Assembly: GCA_045643825.1 (NCBI GenBank)
Contig: JAZRFV010000012.1
Coordinates: 14,673 to 78,672 of the forward strand
Origin: Scatosoma sp045643825
GTDB lineage: Bacteria > Bacillota > Clostridia > Christensenellales > Borkfalkiaceae
Reading direction: 5' to 3'
Length of the DNA stretch: 64,000 nt
Positions within the stretch are counted from its first letter, which is position 1, and every line of letters begins with the position of its first letter. The position numbers and the translations under genes are program-made. Below are positions 32,874-42,710 of this stretch, piece by piece. A model generated the notes under the pieces. It had not been told where the DNA came from and did no database searches. It saw only the letters and a program-made list of their open reading frames with translations.

Positions 32874-34439
32874 TTAGAAAGGGATAACGTAAGTAGCTTC
32901 GCCGGGTTTATGTTTAACAACAAGCTTACCTTCGTCGAGCTTCTTAACGGTCTTTTCACCCTTCACGTATACTACTGCGTGGGTGTAGTCTTCATCAAAG
33001 GTTACCGTGGTCGTCTGGAATGCCTTACTACCCTTGTTTACGGAGTCTACGATGTTTTGGATCATATACATGTAGTAGCCCTTCACATTATCGTACAATT
33101 CGGTCACAAGTGCAACTTCCTTGTTGACTTCCACCGACGTCACTGCCTGGAAGTCCGCCGTGTCAATCGTGCGGAGTGCATACCCTGCATTGAAGATGGT
33201 AGGTTGCACCATATAAACCTTACTCGTTTGATAATCAAAGTTCAAAACCGTAGGTGCAAACTTCTGTTCTTCCGCCATGATTTTTTGCATCCAGTAGTAG
33301 ATATTCGTCTTTTCACCATACCAGGTAATGAACGAGTTACCATCAATGAAGTGTTCGGTGTTGTTGTCCGACTTCGTCCAATAGGTGAAGTAGGAGATTT
33401 GCTTAATACCGAAGCCTACCAACATGTTATTGAGCCAGTAAAGGTCTGCCTCCGACAACATTCTGGGGTTGCCAAGCGCACCTTCCTGTTGGCCGTAGGT
33501 TTGCGTTACGAAATAGAATTCCGCATCGTATTCCTTAACGAGTTCGGATACTACCTGCAAGCCAAGAAGGTAATATTCATCCGCCTTGCTTGCACTTCTG
33601 AAAGGATATTGGTCGTATTGGATATACTTCGCACCCGTCTTATCCATGAACAAACGGATGTACGCCTTATAACGAGCAATCAATTCCTCTTGAGAATCTT
33701 TTTCCGCACCATAGCCTTCGTCCCCTTCCTTCAATTCAGGGAAACGAACGTCGATGTTTCTCTTACCATTCGCGTTCATACCCGTACCTGCCGTGATGGG
33801 GTTAAGGTTGTATTGAATGTACGCATCAGGGCATACACGCTTAATCGAACGGTAGATTTGACCGTAGTTTTCCGCGTGGTAGCAGAAAGGTTCGTCACCA
33901 AGCATCAAGCCGTAGAAGGCTTCGTGATCCTTGTAAGGAGCCATGTATTCAGCAATGAGTGCATCCAAATCCTCTTCCGTTGCGAACTGCTTCCCTTCAC
34001 CAATCAAACCAACTGCATCCTTTTCAGCGGGCTTCGAAAGGGATTGGATACGGGTATCGTTGATGATAACCTTATCAATACCTGCCTCCAAAGCATCCTC
34101 AAATGCTTTCTTGGTTTGGCTCGTTTCAAAGTCCTGACCGTTGTAGTACGCTTGGTGTTGAGGGAAGTAAATGGTCATCCCTGCATCCTTGTATTCCTTG
34201 ATTCTTTCCACGGTACGGAAGTCTTGACCTGCGGAATATTTCACACCGTCAATCGTCCATTCGCCGTTCGATGCCGCGGAATAGCCGTAGAAGTCAAACT
34301 GCAAGGTAGAATCGGAATAATCAGGTACCTTCTTACCATTTAAATCGAGCTCGTCGCCACCTTTACCGTTACAACCACTGAAAGCCAACGCCAAGGTAGA
34401 AATCATCGCCAAAGCGATCGATAAAAATCTCTTTTTCAT
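32874..34439 (-). CDS. TIM-barrel hydrolase-like lipoprotein, unassigned family (paralog 3)
   Basis: 521 residues with lipoprotein signal (MKKRFLSIALAMI...FSGC). Motifs as in its homologs: DFRTVERIKEYKDAG, FYGLMLGDEP, YIQYNLNP, QYDQYPF, FVTQTY and GFGIKQISYFTYWTKS. Anchored outside the membrane, so it would trim glycans before import. GGAGG site 6 bases before the ATG and 15 bp after the 950-residue lipoprotein gene. Confidence 0.65.
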   Translation of the reverse strand: MKKRFLSIALAMISTLALAFSGCNGKGGDELDLNGKKVPDYSDSTLQFDFYGYSAASNGEWTIDGVKYSAGQDFRTVERIKEYKDAGMTIYFPQHQAYYNGQDFETSQTKKAFEDALEAGIDKVIINDTRIQSLSKPAEKDAVGLIGEGKQFATEEDLDALIAEYMAPYKDHEAFYGLMLGDEPFCYHAENYGQIYRSIKRVCPDAYIQYNLNPITAGTGMNANGKRNIDVRFPELKEGDEGYGAEKDSQEELIARYKAYIRLFMDKTGAKYIQYDQYPFRSASKADEYYLLGLQVVSELVKEYDAEFYFVTQTYGQQEGALGNPRMLSEADLYWLNNMLVGFGIKQISYFTYWTKSDNNTEHFIDGNSFITWYGEKTNIYYWMQKIMAEEQKFAPTVLNFDYQTSKVYMVQPTIFNAGYALRTIDTADFQAVTSVEVNKEVALVTELYDNVKGYYMYMIQNIVDSVNKGSKAFQTTTVTFDEDYTHAVVYVKGEKTVKKLDEGKLVVKHKPGEATYVIPF

Positions 34440-34454
34440 TGTCTTCCTCCTTTA

Positions 34455-37307
34455 TTAACCAAGAACTTCGGCAACCTTATCAATTTTCTTGATATCGGTT
34501 ACACCCGTGTATGCTGCATATACCTTATCCAAGGTGATTGCCGTGTTGTATCTACCGTACATTACTACGTTTCCACCTGCAAGGTATTCTTCCGTAACCC
34601 AAGATTGCTGAACCTTATATTCGTAGTCAACAAGCATTTCATTCGTATCAAGGTTGATAAGAATAAGTCTAAAGACAATCTGGCCTACCGTTGCTTCCTT
34701 AACACCGACTGCGTATCTGTAATGCGTGCCTTCCACCAAACCGTTGATGGACAAGGGAGAGTTGACAGGGTTGTTCGTCTGATAACCGAATTGACCAGGA
34801 ACACGACCGTCTGCGTCAGGTCTTCTATATTCCATCTTGTTAGGACCGAGGAAGGTTACACGGCCACCGTCGTGAGGGCTAACGGGTTCGCCGTTCTTCT
34901 TGATCATACCCGTATGGATGTAAAGGCCTGCCTTACCGTCTACCAACGAAGCGGTGATATCCGATACGAAGAAGCAGAACTGAGGTACGTTCTTACCCGT
35001 AAAGTCTACAACGAAGTAGCTACCTGCGGTGTAGTTGCCCTTGTACGCAATGTAAGGTACGTCGTCGTTGGTAATCTTGTTCCAATCGCCTTGGTAGTTG
35101 CCAGAACGCAATACAGCCGACATATCGTCGTTGATTTCCTTCGTACCGTATGCTTCCATATTGTTTTGCGTCAAGAATGCCTGTGCTTGTTTGCCAACGG
35201 TACCGCTGATAGGTACAACAACAAGCTGAACATTATCAATATAAAGAACTTCGCGCGCGAAGAACTTCTCTGCTTCGGTAGGTCTTACTTCTACCGCAAT
35301 CGAGAAGGTCTTATCCTTGTATACCTCGTGGTTTGCCATAATCATATCACGGGTAATGGTAAGCGTCGTCCAGGTTTCCGCAGGGATTTTACCCGTATAA
35401 TCCTGTTGAAGCTTATCCGCTCTGCCTTGGTCAGCGAGCTTGAAGCTTGCCGCCTGTGTGGTGTAAACCTCAAAGCTGATACCGTCAACCTTTCTCGAAA
35501 GGAATACGAAGTCCATAAAGCTTCTAGAAAGGTGGATGGTGATCGAACCATTCTTGCTGTTGATGGTGTAATATTCGATACTCTGGCTGCCTTCCTTGAT
35601 GAAGTCGCTCTTCGTGTTCGTGATATAGTTCCAATCGTCGAAGCCGAAGATTGCACCTTCGATTTCGTAGAAGTCAGCAGCCACAGGATTATCCAAATCG
35701 TACATTACACGTACAGTAACTGCACTTGCACGAACGTTTTCCTGCATAGAATCGTAGAACAAACGATATTTACCGCTCATCGTGAAGGTGAAGTTGCCGT
35801 TTTCGTCGATTGCTACCTCTTGACCTTGAGGATCGTATACCTTAAATTCGTATTCGCCCGTAGGGATGTCGATATAATCGGATACGTTTGCCGTTGCGTT
35901 CAAATCGTACTGCGCTTTGTAGTCCTTCTTGAAAGGAGCAGCTTGGTCCAACTCATAGATGTCGCCAAGTCCTTCGAAAGGCATATATACCTTGTCGAGT
36001 ACCGTCTTTTGACCATATCTACCGTACAATACGATGCTACCCTTGAAGTAATCAGGGGACAAGTCAAGCGTACCAAGACTAGAGGAGCTGGTCAACTTTT
36101 GCGTGAAGTCGCACACTCTTTCCAAGGTCGTCAGGTTGATAAGGAGCATACGAACGGTTACGTGCGTGCTGCTTGCATCCTGAATACCTACAATATATCT
36201 ATAAGAATCGTTTTCATTCAATGCGTGGTAGCTGATGGGGAAAGGATCCGCTTCGGAACCCGTGGACAACATTCTACCGCGGTTATCGAATTCGGGGAAG
36301 TATACCTTTTGAGGGCCCCAAATCGTCAAACGGCTCATGTTGAGCTTCGTGCCGTAGTAGTCCTTACCGTCGTTACCCGTGATACCGTTGGATATAAGGA
36401 TACCATTTTTACCATCGGTGTAGCTGGGGGTTACTTCGTCACAGAAGAAAGCAACCTGGGGCAAGTTTTTACCCGTGAAGTCCGTCATTACGTACGTACC
36501 TGCATCGTAGCCAACACCTTCTTCGCCGTTGAATGCAAAGTAAGGAACGTTGTCGTTTACGATATTGCTGTAGTAACCGCTGTCCAAGGTAACCTTACCG
36601 TTGGGGGATACGTAGGTATATTCGTAGGTCGTGATGTTGTTTTCTGCCATCCATTCTTCCGCGCCTTCCGCAAGCACCTGCTTCGCGCGTACTTCAATTT
36701 CTTGATCCGCCGTCAAAACCTGACCGTCTTCCGTCTTTACGCCGAATTTGAACTTGTACATACCTTCATCAAGGAAGGTGTACGAGGTCATATTCTTCAA
36801 GCTTTCCTTTTGACCATAGTAGCTTACGGAATCCATGAAGAATTCGTACGAGTAGTAGGATTTAACCATTACGTTCAAGCCTCTTTGCAAGGTGGTGAAA
36901 TCCATCGTTTCACCTGCACGATACTTGAGGTTGGGACGGGAATATTGCCAAGTTGCCTTGGGAACGACTACGTTGAGCTTTTCGCTGATCGTACCCGTGA
37001 TTTCACCGGAATTTACCGTGTAGGTAATGGTGTAGATACCGGGTTTATCCGTCGTCCATTGCCCCATCATCTTCAAATCACGTTCCTGCCCCGTTTCATC
37101 ACAGGTCAAGGTGAACGTATAATCGTCCGCAAAGAAGGGATCGATATATTCGTCGAGCATAATGGGGTCACCCAAGGTGTATTCCGTCAAATATCCTTCG
37201 TTGAAAGCAAGCTTAGGGCCCTCGTCCTTGGTTTTGTTACAACCAACGCCGAGAAGCAAGCAAGCAAAGGTGATTGCCGTCAATAACGATAACCAAATTT
37301 TTCTCAT
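34455..37307 (-). CDS. Large surface lipoprotein with duplicated beta module (950 aa)
   Basis: Lipobox LLLGVGC near residue 23. Residues 30-210 look like two Ig-like domains. A module of about 200 residues occurs at about 240-450 and again at about 730-940; its landmarks are VPYFAFNGE or VPYIAYKGN, GxYxxxDFTGKNxPQ, RLTxxGPxK and GSIVLYGRYGQKTVLDKVY. A sandwich domain with Ig-like strand lies between them. Two further copies of this module are in the giant surface protein. No catalytic motif; probably glycan binding. AAGGAG site; upstream neighbour 4 bp away. Confidence 0.75.
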   Translation of the reverse strand: MRKIWLSLLTAITFACLLLGVGCNKTKDEGPKLAFNEGYLTEYTLGDPIMLDEYIDPFFADDYTFTLTCDETGQERDLKMMGQWTTDKPGIYTITYTVNSGEITGTISEKLNVVVPKATWQYSRPNLKYRAGETMDFTTLQRGLNVMVKSYYSYEFFMDSVSYYGQKESLKNMTSYTFLDEGMYKFKFGVKTEDGQVLTADQEIEVRAKQVLAEGAEEWMAENNITTYEYTYVSPNGKVTLDSGYYSNIVNDNVPYFAFNGEEGVGYDAGTYVMTDFTGKNLPQVAFFCDEVTPSYTDGKNGILISNGITGNDGKDYYGTKLNMSRLTIWGPQKVYFPEFDNRGRMLSTGSEADPFPISYHALNENDSYRYIVGIQDASSTHVTVRMLLINLTTLERVCDFTQKLTSSSSLGTLDLSPDYFKGSIVLYGRYGQKTVLDKVYMPFEGLGDIYELDQAAPFKKDYKAQYDLNATANVSDYIDIPTGEYEFKVYDPQGQEVAIDENGNFTFTMSGKYRLFYDSMQENVRASAVTVRVMYDLDNPVAADFYEIEGAIFGFDDWNYITNTKSDFIKEGSQSIEYYTINSKNGSITIHLSRSFMDFVFLSRKVDGISFEVYTTQAASFKLADQGRADKLQQDYTGKIPAETWTTLTITRDMIMANHEVYKDKTFSIAVEVRPTEAEKFFAREVLYIDNVQLVVVPISGTVGKQAQAFLTQNNMEAYGTKEINDDMSAVLRSGNYQGDWNKITNDDVPYIAYKGNYTAGSYFVVDFTGKNVPQFCFFVSDITASLVDGKAGLYIHTGMIKKNGEPVSPHDGGRVTFLGPNKMEYRRPDADGRVPGQFGYQTNNPVNSPLSINGLVEGTHYRYAVGVKEATVGQIVFRLILINLDTNEMLVDYEYKVQQSWVTEEYLAGGNVVMYGRYNTAITLDKVYAAYTGVTDIKKIDKVAEVLG

Positions 37308-37311
37308 CTTG

Positions 37312-38727
37312 TCACTCCTTGTAGGGTAATATTATTACACCATCGCCGCTGTAAAGGGAAAGGTTCAATTTGCCGTTTTCAAGGGCAACCGTCGTCCACT
37401 TTCCTTTAAAATACACGTCGGCAGCGTTGTATTTTTCATTAAAAGTCACTACCGTAGCCTGATTTTCCTTTTGATACTTTCTCTTGTATCGAATGGGATC
37501 GGTTACGTTGGTTACGCAGTACATGTACTGCTGATTTTTCTTGTCGTACTGCTCGGAAACGAACACTACGTCTCTATCCACTTGTACGTCCGTCACCTCG
37601 GACAGCTTGCCCCCTCTTGCCATTTCCAAGAAGGTAGGCTGTACGCAGAAGGGCTTATTTACGAAGAATGCGTTGGTGCAGTAGTCAAATTCCCAAAGGA
37701 ACGGGGCAAGTGCCGTCAGCTCCTTGTTGATTTTTTGTACGTAACGCCACATTCTCGTCGGCTTCCCGCTACGGTCCACCATCGCCTCGCCGTCAGGGAA
37801 GTGCTCCCCGTCCGTACGGTTCATTTGTTTCGTCCAATAAGTGAAGTAGGAATACTGTCTTACGCCAAAGCCAATCAAAACGTTCTTTTGATATTGCATT
37901 TGTCGTTCCGTGGGGAAACGGTGATGCCGTTTTTCACGGGCAAGCATACCGAACGCCTGTACGACGATATGCATTTCCACACCGTATTTTTTACATACCC
38001 TTGCAACACACTCCAGCCCTGCGAAATAATACCTGCCTACGTTGATACAATCACGAGCCTTGGTGAAAGGGTAGGTGTCCATCATAATGTGGTCGGTACC
38101 CGTTTCTTCCAAGAACATAGAAAGGTAATTTTCGTAGTTCTCGATCATATTCGCCCCAGGAGGGCAAATTTGATACGCGAGCGAAGGGATAATCAAGGGA
38201 TTCAGGTTACAATGCACGAAAATTTTCGCATCTACCTTTCTAATTGCACGATAGATTTGCCCTATCGTTTTTAAGTACGGGTAGAAGGGTTCGTCACGGA
38301 GCTGTACCCCGTAGAACCCCTTTTCGTGCTTGTAATCCGCTATACAATTTCTAACGAACGTTTCCAACTCCTCTTCGGTGGCGAATTTTTTTTCTTCGCC
38401 AACGATACCGCCAGGGATCAAGGATAACTCGAAGATACGCTGGTCTACAAGGATAACCTTGTCGATACCCGCCTCTCTCGCGTTGTCCATTGCCTTCTTC
38501 GTTTCACTCTTTTCCCAAGCGTCGCCATTGTACGGTGCGGTGTGTTGTAAGAACAAAACGTTGAAGCCGCAATCCTTATATTCCTTATACTTTTCCGCCG
38601 TACGGAAATCCTCCGTGGTGAAAATGGTATCGTCGAGCTGCCATTGCCCGTTGGGCGGCGGGGAGTATCCATAGATAGGAAATACTCTACCGCTGTTTTT
38701 CTCGAAATATTGCTCGTAGACAGCCAT
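37312..38727 (-). CDS. TIM-barrel glycoside hydrolase-like protein, unassigned family (paralog 4, cytosolic)
   Basis: 471 residues, no signal. DFRTAEKYKEYKDCGFN, FYGVQLRDEP, FVHCNLNP, MMDTYPF, IVVQAF and GFGVRQYSYFTYWTKQ. Its ATG overlaps the stop of the permease gene (TAATG), so it is translationally coupled to the importer, which suggests that it acts on the imported product. Confidence 0.65.
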   Translation of the reverse strand: MAVYEQYFEKNSGRVFPIYGYSPPPNGQWQLDDTIFTTEDFRTAEKYKEYKDCGFNVLFLQHTAPYNGDAWEKSETKKAMDNAREAGIDKVILVDQRIFELSLIPGGIVGEEKKFATEEELETFVRNCIADYKHEKGFYGVQLRDEPFYPYLKTIGQIYRAIRKVDAKIFVHCNLNPLIIPSLAYQICPPGANMIENYENYLSMFLEETGTDHIMMDTYPFTKARDCINVGRYYFAGLECVARVCKKYGVEMHIVVQAFGMLAREKRHHRFPTERQMQYQKNVLIGFGVRQYSYFTYWTKQMNRTDGEHFPDGEAMVDRSGKPTRMWRYVQKINKELTALAPFLWEFDYCTNAFFVNKPFCVQPTFLEMARGGKLSEVTDVQVDRDVVFVSEQYDKKNQQYMYCVTNVTDPIRYKRKYQKENQATVVTFNEKYNAADVYFKGKWTTVALENGKLNLSLYSGDGVIILPYKE

Positions 38728-39614
38728 TAACCTTTCAAGCCCCCCGTCGTCATATTCGTCAAAATCAAGTTTTGCGTCGACGCATACAATACAATAATGG
38801 GTATGCAGGAAATGATTGCCGCCGCGAAGTAGATGGGCATGGAGTCCGCAACGAGGAAGGTACTGTCTTTGAACAAATACATACCATACGCAAGGTTGGG
38901 ATAGTCACGCATGTATACCATCGAAATCGAGTAGTTGTTCCAAATACCGATTGCTTGGGTGATGGCGATTGCCACGATACAAGGGATAATTTGAGGAAGG
39001 ATAACCTTTACCAAAATCGTCCAGTTGGTTGCACCGTCCATCTTTGCCGATTCCGAATACGAAGGGCTGACACCCTTGAAATACCCATAGAATACAATGA
39101 AGGCAAAGTCGAAACCGGATGCCCACATCAACCAAATTGCGTAAGGGTTGTTGATTAAGCCGAGTGCCATTGCCAACTTATACGCAGCAGGGCCGGAACC
39201 GATGATGGGGATGGTGTTTGCGAAGATTACCACCGAGTACAAGAACTTACAACCAGGGAAACGGAATCTTGCCAAGGCGTATGCAAGCAACGCCGAGGAG
39301 CAAACGTTTACCGTTACGTGTACAATCAAAATCCACAAGGAGTTGAACAACATATCGAAATAACGATACGGCTCACCGCCCGAAAGAGGCACCGCTTGGA
39401 ATTCGGTAAATACGTCAAGGTAATGCCCCACTCTCCATTCTTTGGGGAATGCCAAACTGTTTTCTGCATACTCGCTCATGGGCTTTAACGAGTTGATAAA
39501 TGCCCAGAACAAAGGATACAGGTACAGGAAACAGAAGAAGGTGAACATCAGGAAGAAGAAGATGTAAATAATCTTCACGCTTAAAGGTGAATTTTTAAAC
39601 TTTAACTTCGTCAT
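38727..39614 (-). CDS. Carbohydrate ABC transporter permease (MalG type)
   Basis: 295 residues from ATG 39614 (MTKLKFKNSPLSVK), which has GGAGGTG 7 bases upstream; codons further upstream lie inside the previous gene. Six membrane segments and the EAA loop SESAKMDGATNWTILVKVILP, which contacts the ATPase. No ATPase gene is in the window, so a shared MsmK-type ATPase elsewhere is likely, as in many Firmicutes sugar importers. Confidence 0.9.
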   Translation of the reverse strand: MTKLKFKNSPLSVKIIYIFFFLMFTFFCFLYLYPLFWAFINSLKPMSEYAENSLAFPKEWRVGHYLDVFTEFQAVPLSGGEPYRYFDMLFNSLWILIVHVTVNVCSSALLAYALARFRFPGCKFLYSVVIFANTIPIIGSGPAAYKLAMALGLINNPYAIWLMWASGFDFAFIVFYGYFKGVSPSYSESAKMDGATNWTILVKVILPQIIPCIVAIAITQAIGIWNNYSISMVYMRDYPNLAYGMYLFKDSTFLVADSMPIYFAAAIISCIPIIVLYASTQNLILTNMTTGGLKG

Positions 39615-39615
39615 A

Positions 39616-40638
39616 TTACACCTCCACGTTATCCGACATTCTTTCAAGAATTCTCTTACCAACAAGCACAACGGGGAGCGTCATTACCGTCAATACAACA
39701 CCGAGTGCCGCAGGGTAACCGTAACCCGTAGAACCTTGTCCCGTGGACAAGCGGTAGGTAAGGTTGAACAACTGGAAGCCGATGGTCGAGGTTTCGTAAC
39801 CACCCGTACCGTCCGTGAAGAGGTACACGTTGTAGTCGCAGGTAAAGATACTGCAAAGCGCAAAGGTAAGCAAGGTACAAATCCTCGACCAAATACAAGG
39901 GATTGCAATCTTGAACATTTCGGTGAAGAAGCCTGCACCGTCCAATTCCGCCGATTCAAACAACTCCGCAGGGACACGGGTATACGCACCCGTGAGTACG
40001 GCGTTGTTGCCAACGATACCCATAATGGAACGTACCACGATCAAGGTAACGAATGCCGTATCCTCGTGTCTTAACAAACCGAACTTTTGCGCGCCTTGGG
40101 GTAAGTCTACACCAAGCCTCAACAAGAGCTTCGTAAGAGGGCCCGAGTAAGATGCCATTTCTTTTACGAGCAACGTCCAAATGATTGCACCCATCAAGCT
40201 GGGTACGATGTAGATAATTCTGAATATGTAGTGACCTAAAATCTTTCTGGTCAAAACGTAGGTGGTAATCAGCGTCATCGGGAAAATAAACCCTTCGCCG
40301 ATAATCCAAAGTAAGAAGGAACGCCCCAAGGATTTGCCGAGGTTGATACCCAGCATATCCTTGTCGATAAAGGCGTTGTACACCGTCTTAAAGTTCAAGA
40401 GTGTGAAATCCCCCATACCATCCTGGAAGGCGAGCGCAATCGAAGATGCGTTTACCACAAACCAGAACATGATGAATTGTGCAACGGGGAACAGGACGAG
40501 CAAATAAGCGAATAAGAAGTCCTTTCTCTCTAACTTTGAATAATTTTTCTTGATGGAACGATTGATGTTGGCGAAGAACCCTTTTACGCCGTCCACCATA
40601 TTATTCCATACAGTTTTAATCGCTTCAATTACTTTCAT
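39616..40638 (-). CDS. Carbohydrate ABC transporter permease (MalF/UgpA type)
   Basis: 340 residues with about 40 cytosolic N-terminal residues and six membrane segments. EAA loop: ELFESAELDGAGFFTEMFKI followed by AIP. Partner of the downstream MalG-type permease; one base separates its stop from that start, with the next ribosome site inside this gene. Confidence 0.9.
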   Translation of the reverse strand: MKVIEAIKTVWNNMVDGVKGFFANINRSIKKNYSKLERKDFLFAYLLVLFPVAQFIMFWFVVNASSIALAFQDGMGDFTLLNFKTVYNAFIDKDMLGINLGKSLGRSFLLWIIGEGFIFPMTLITTYVLTRKILGHYIFRIIYIVPSLMGAIIWTLLVKEMASYSGPLTKLLLRLGVDLPQGAQKFGLLRHEDTAFVTLIVVRSIMGIVGNNAVLTGAYTRVPAELFESAELDGAGFFTEMFKIAIPCIWSRICTLLTFALCSIFTCDYNVYLFTDGTGGYETSTIGFQLFNLTYRLSTGQGSTGYGYPAALGVVLTVMTLPVVLVGKRILERMSDNVEV

Positions 40639-40680
40639 GATAATTTACTTCATTAAACAATTTTTTTTGTTTGCCGATTA

Positions 40681-42411
40681 TTACAAACCAGCGCTTGCCT
40701 TTTTGTCTGCCCAATTCTTCGTAACGTTGGTGTATTCAGCCGAGAGGAAGTTTTGCGCAGCCGTCGTGTATACGCTTGCATCGCTACCGTTGTGACCGCC
40801 ATCAATCGTGTAGATGGATGCCTTGCTGGTGGAAGAGATGTAGTCGGGCAAGTGCGACTGCGTCGTGAACAAGCCGTTCATGTTCAATTGCTTTCTGTAA
40901 CCACGTGCACCCGTGAACAAGGAAATAAGCGAGAAATACTTGTTGGTAGGGATCTTGGATGCATTACGTACGAATGCGTATTGCGAAGTGGTATTTTCCA
41001 TTGCATAGTAAGGGCTGGTGCCGTTTGCCGTGTTGTTGAAGGTCTTACCGAAATCGTCACTGCTCATCATACGAAGGAACAAGCTTACGATATCCTTCTT
41101 CGTCGTGCCCTTCGTTACGTATGCAACGTGTTCAACACCTCTCGAATAGGAAATACCTCTTGCTCTTGCAACTTCTTTTGCATCTGCTTCCGTGATGGTG
41201 ATACCCTTGTTCGTTTGTACGTCTGCAACGATTTCTTCAATCGATTTGTTTGCGTCAACGAGGTCGATGATGTAGGAAAGCATTGCATCTGCATCTGCAT
41301 CGTTCATACCATACGCCGTACCTGCACCGAAGAGCTTCTTACCAACTGCCGACGTTACGGGGTAGTTAATGAAGTCGATATCGTTCAATTTGCTTTGGTA
41401 GTTGAGCTTAACTTCGTTCAACATCCAGTCACCGTTGAACATAAATACCGCGCCGTCTACGTCACCCATGATTTTCGCCTGTGCTTGGTCAACCGTTTGT
41501 GCCAAGGAACCAGGTGCAGCGATGTTCATATCGAACGTTCTATATGCAACGTCCAACATTTCCGCCAATGCAGGGTGCTGATAAAGTGCAAAGCATTCTT
41601 CATCGCTCAAATTAACCGTCGTGCCTTCTTCGTTCGTCTTTTCGAAAGAGAAATATTGATGGAAGTATTCCACGTCGTATTGTGCCATCATCGTGTAAAG
41701 GAAGCACAATGCGTAACCGTTACCACCGGGTACGTAGGTAATGGGGTAGGTTTTCGATTGAGCGGAGCTACCAACGCCGTTGTAACCGCAATAAATCTTA
41801 TCAAAGCAATCAAACATTTCGTTCGTGGTCTTGGGTTCTTCCAAGCCGTATGCTGCCAACTTTCTGGTGTTTACAACCAAACCACCGGAGGTTTGTGCCC
41901 AGTTATACGCATATACAGCGCCCGTGGAATCGGTCATGTAAGGAAGGATATCCGCGGAAATCTTGTCGCCTACGATTGCGTTTTCTTCTGCGCCGCTGTA
42001 GCTGATTGCCGTCTTGTTGTAAACGATATCTCTCATATCCTCTGCCAACACACCGTAATCACCGTTTACACCCACCTGTTCGGGGGTAGCACCACTCGAA
42101 ATGTAAAGGTCAACCTTCGTCTTGTCGTAGCCAAGTGCCAACTCTTTGATAAGTACGTCGTCTTTGATCGAGTTGTCGGGCGTCAAGATGTTTACCTTGT
42201 AGCCTTGCGCCTTGTAAGCTTCTTCGAAATGGGTCTTCAATTCGTACAACCAGTCGGTACCAAAACCTGCTCTTCTACATTTGATGTTGATGGTAAGTGC
42301 GTTGTCTACAACCTTACCGCCGCCCTTCTTGCCGCCGCCACAGCCAGCAAACGCGCCGCTTACGCAAAGCACGCTCATCAACAAGGAAAATGCTTTTGTG
42401 ATTTTTTTCAT
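40681..42411 (-). CDS. Extracellular sugar-binding lipoprotein of the ABC importer
   Basis: 576 residues from ATG 42411 (MKKITKAFSLLMSVLCVSGA, lipobox AGC); AGGAGG 9 bases upstream. A G/K-rich linker precedes a family-1 solute-binding fold: HFEEAYKAQGYKVNIL, KTKVDLYISSG, DVDGAVFMFNGDWMLNEV. It captures oligosaccharides for the two permeases. First gene of the operon and preceded by a 220-base structured leader. Confidence 0.88.
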   Translation of the reverse strand: MKKITKAFSLLMSVLCVSGAFAGCGGGKKGGGKVVDNALTINIKCRRAGFGTDWLYELKTHFEEAYKAQGYKVNILTPDNSIKDDVLIKELALGYDKTKVDLYISSGATPEQVGVNGDYGVLAEDMRDIVYNKTAISYSGAEENAIVGDKISADILPYMTDSTGAVYAYNWAQTSGGLVVNTRKLAAYGLEEPKTTNEMFDCFDKIYCGYNGVGSSAQSKTYPITYVPGGNGYALCFLYTMMAQYDVEYFHQYFSFEKTNEEGTTVNLSDEECFALYQHPALAEMLDVAYRTFDMNIAAPGSLAQTVDQAQAKIMGDVDGAVFMFNGDWMLNEVKLNYQSKLNDIDFINYPVTSAVGKKLFGAGTAYGMNDADADAMLSYIIDLVDANKSIEEIVADVQTNKGITITEADAKEVARARGISYSRGVEHVAYVTKGTTKKDIVSLFLRMMSSDDFGKTFNNTANGTSPYYAMENTTSQYAFVRNASKIPTNKYFSLISLFTGARGYRKQLNMNGLFTTQSHLPDYISSTSKASIYTIDGGHNGSDASVYTTAAQNFLSAEYTNVTKNWADKKASAGL

Positions 42412-42632
42412 CTTAAATATCCTCCTATAGATATAAATTATTTTTCTTTTTTTACTTTTCACCGTAGCTAGCCACGGTGTTTTTTCCATTAGAGTTTTTT
42501 TCTTGCGTGGGAACGCAAGAAAGCCCCGCGGGGCTGATTTTTACGATTGCTTTTTACACGGACCGTCGTCCTCTCACGCCCTATATACGCACGCGTAAAA
42601 AACATAATTTATCGCGCGTAAAGTATACGCGC
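42412..42632 (-). promoter_or_regulatory. Structured 5' leader of the sugar-importer operon
   Basis: About 220 bases from the predicted start point to the first ATG. It holds, in transcript order, a 7-bp hairpin GCGCGTA/TACGCGC at 42614-42632 that starts at the predicted +1, the palindrome AGCCCCGCGGGGCT (42522-42535), the hairpin TTCTTGCGT/ACGCAAGAA (42500-42521) and the palindrome at 42460-42479. I see no known riboswitch class. Confidence 0.55.
42460..42479. promoter_or_regulatory. 20-bp near-perfect palindrome, candidate operator or RNA hairpin
   Basis: CACCGTAGCTAGCCACGGTG differs from its own reverse complement at only one symmetric pair. It lies about 50 bp before the start of the solute-binding protein gene. 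It could be a LacI/GntR-type operator as well as a hairpin; the AraC regulator next door would be expected to prefer direct repeats. Confidence 0.45.
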
Positions 42633-42638
42633 AACTTT

Positions 42639-42667
42639 ATTATATCACACCCCTTCTTTCCTGTCTT
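42639..42667 (-). promoter_or_regulatory. Promoter of the glycan operon
   Basis: AAGACA, 17 bp, TATAAT on the minus strand. The -10 is perfect and the -35 poor, as expected for a promoter that needs an activator. It diverges from the AraC gene promoter 44 bp away. Confidence 0.6.
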
Positions 42668-42710
42668 GCTATATTTAATGATAAAAATGTGATTTTTAGT
42701 GATTAGGCTA

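Noticed and set aside
34605..37286. Open frame of 893 codons on the plus strand opposite the 950-residue lipoprotein
   Set aside because: Antisense shadow; the minus-strand frame has signal peptide, lipobox and repeated domains.
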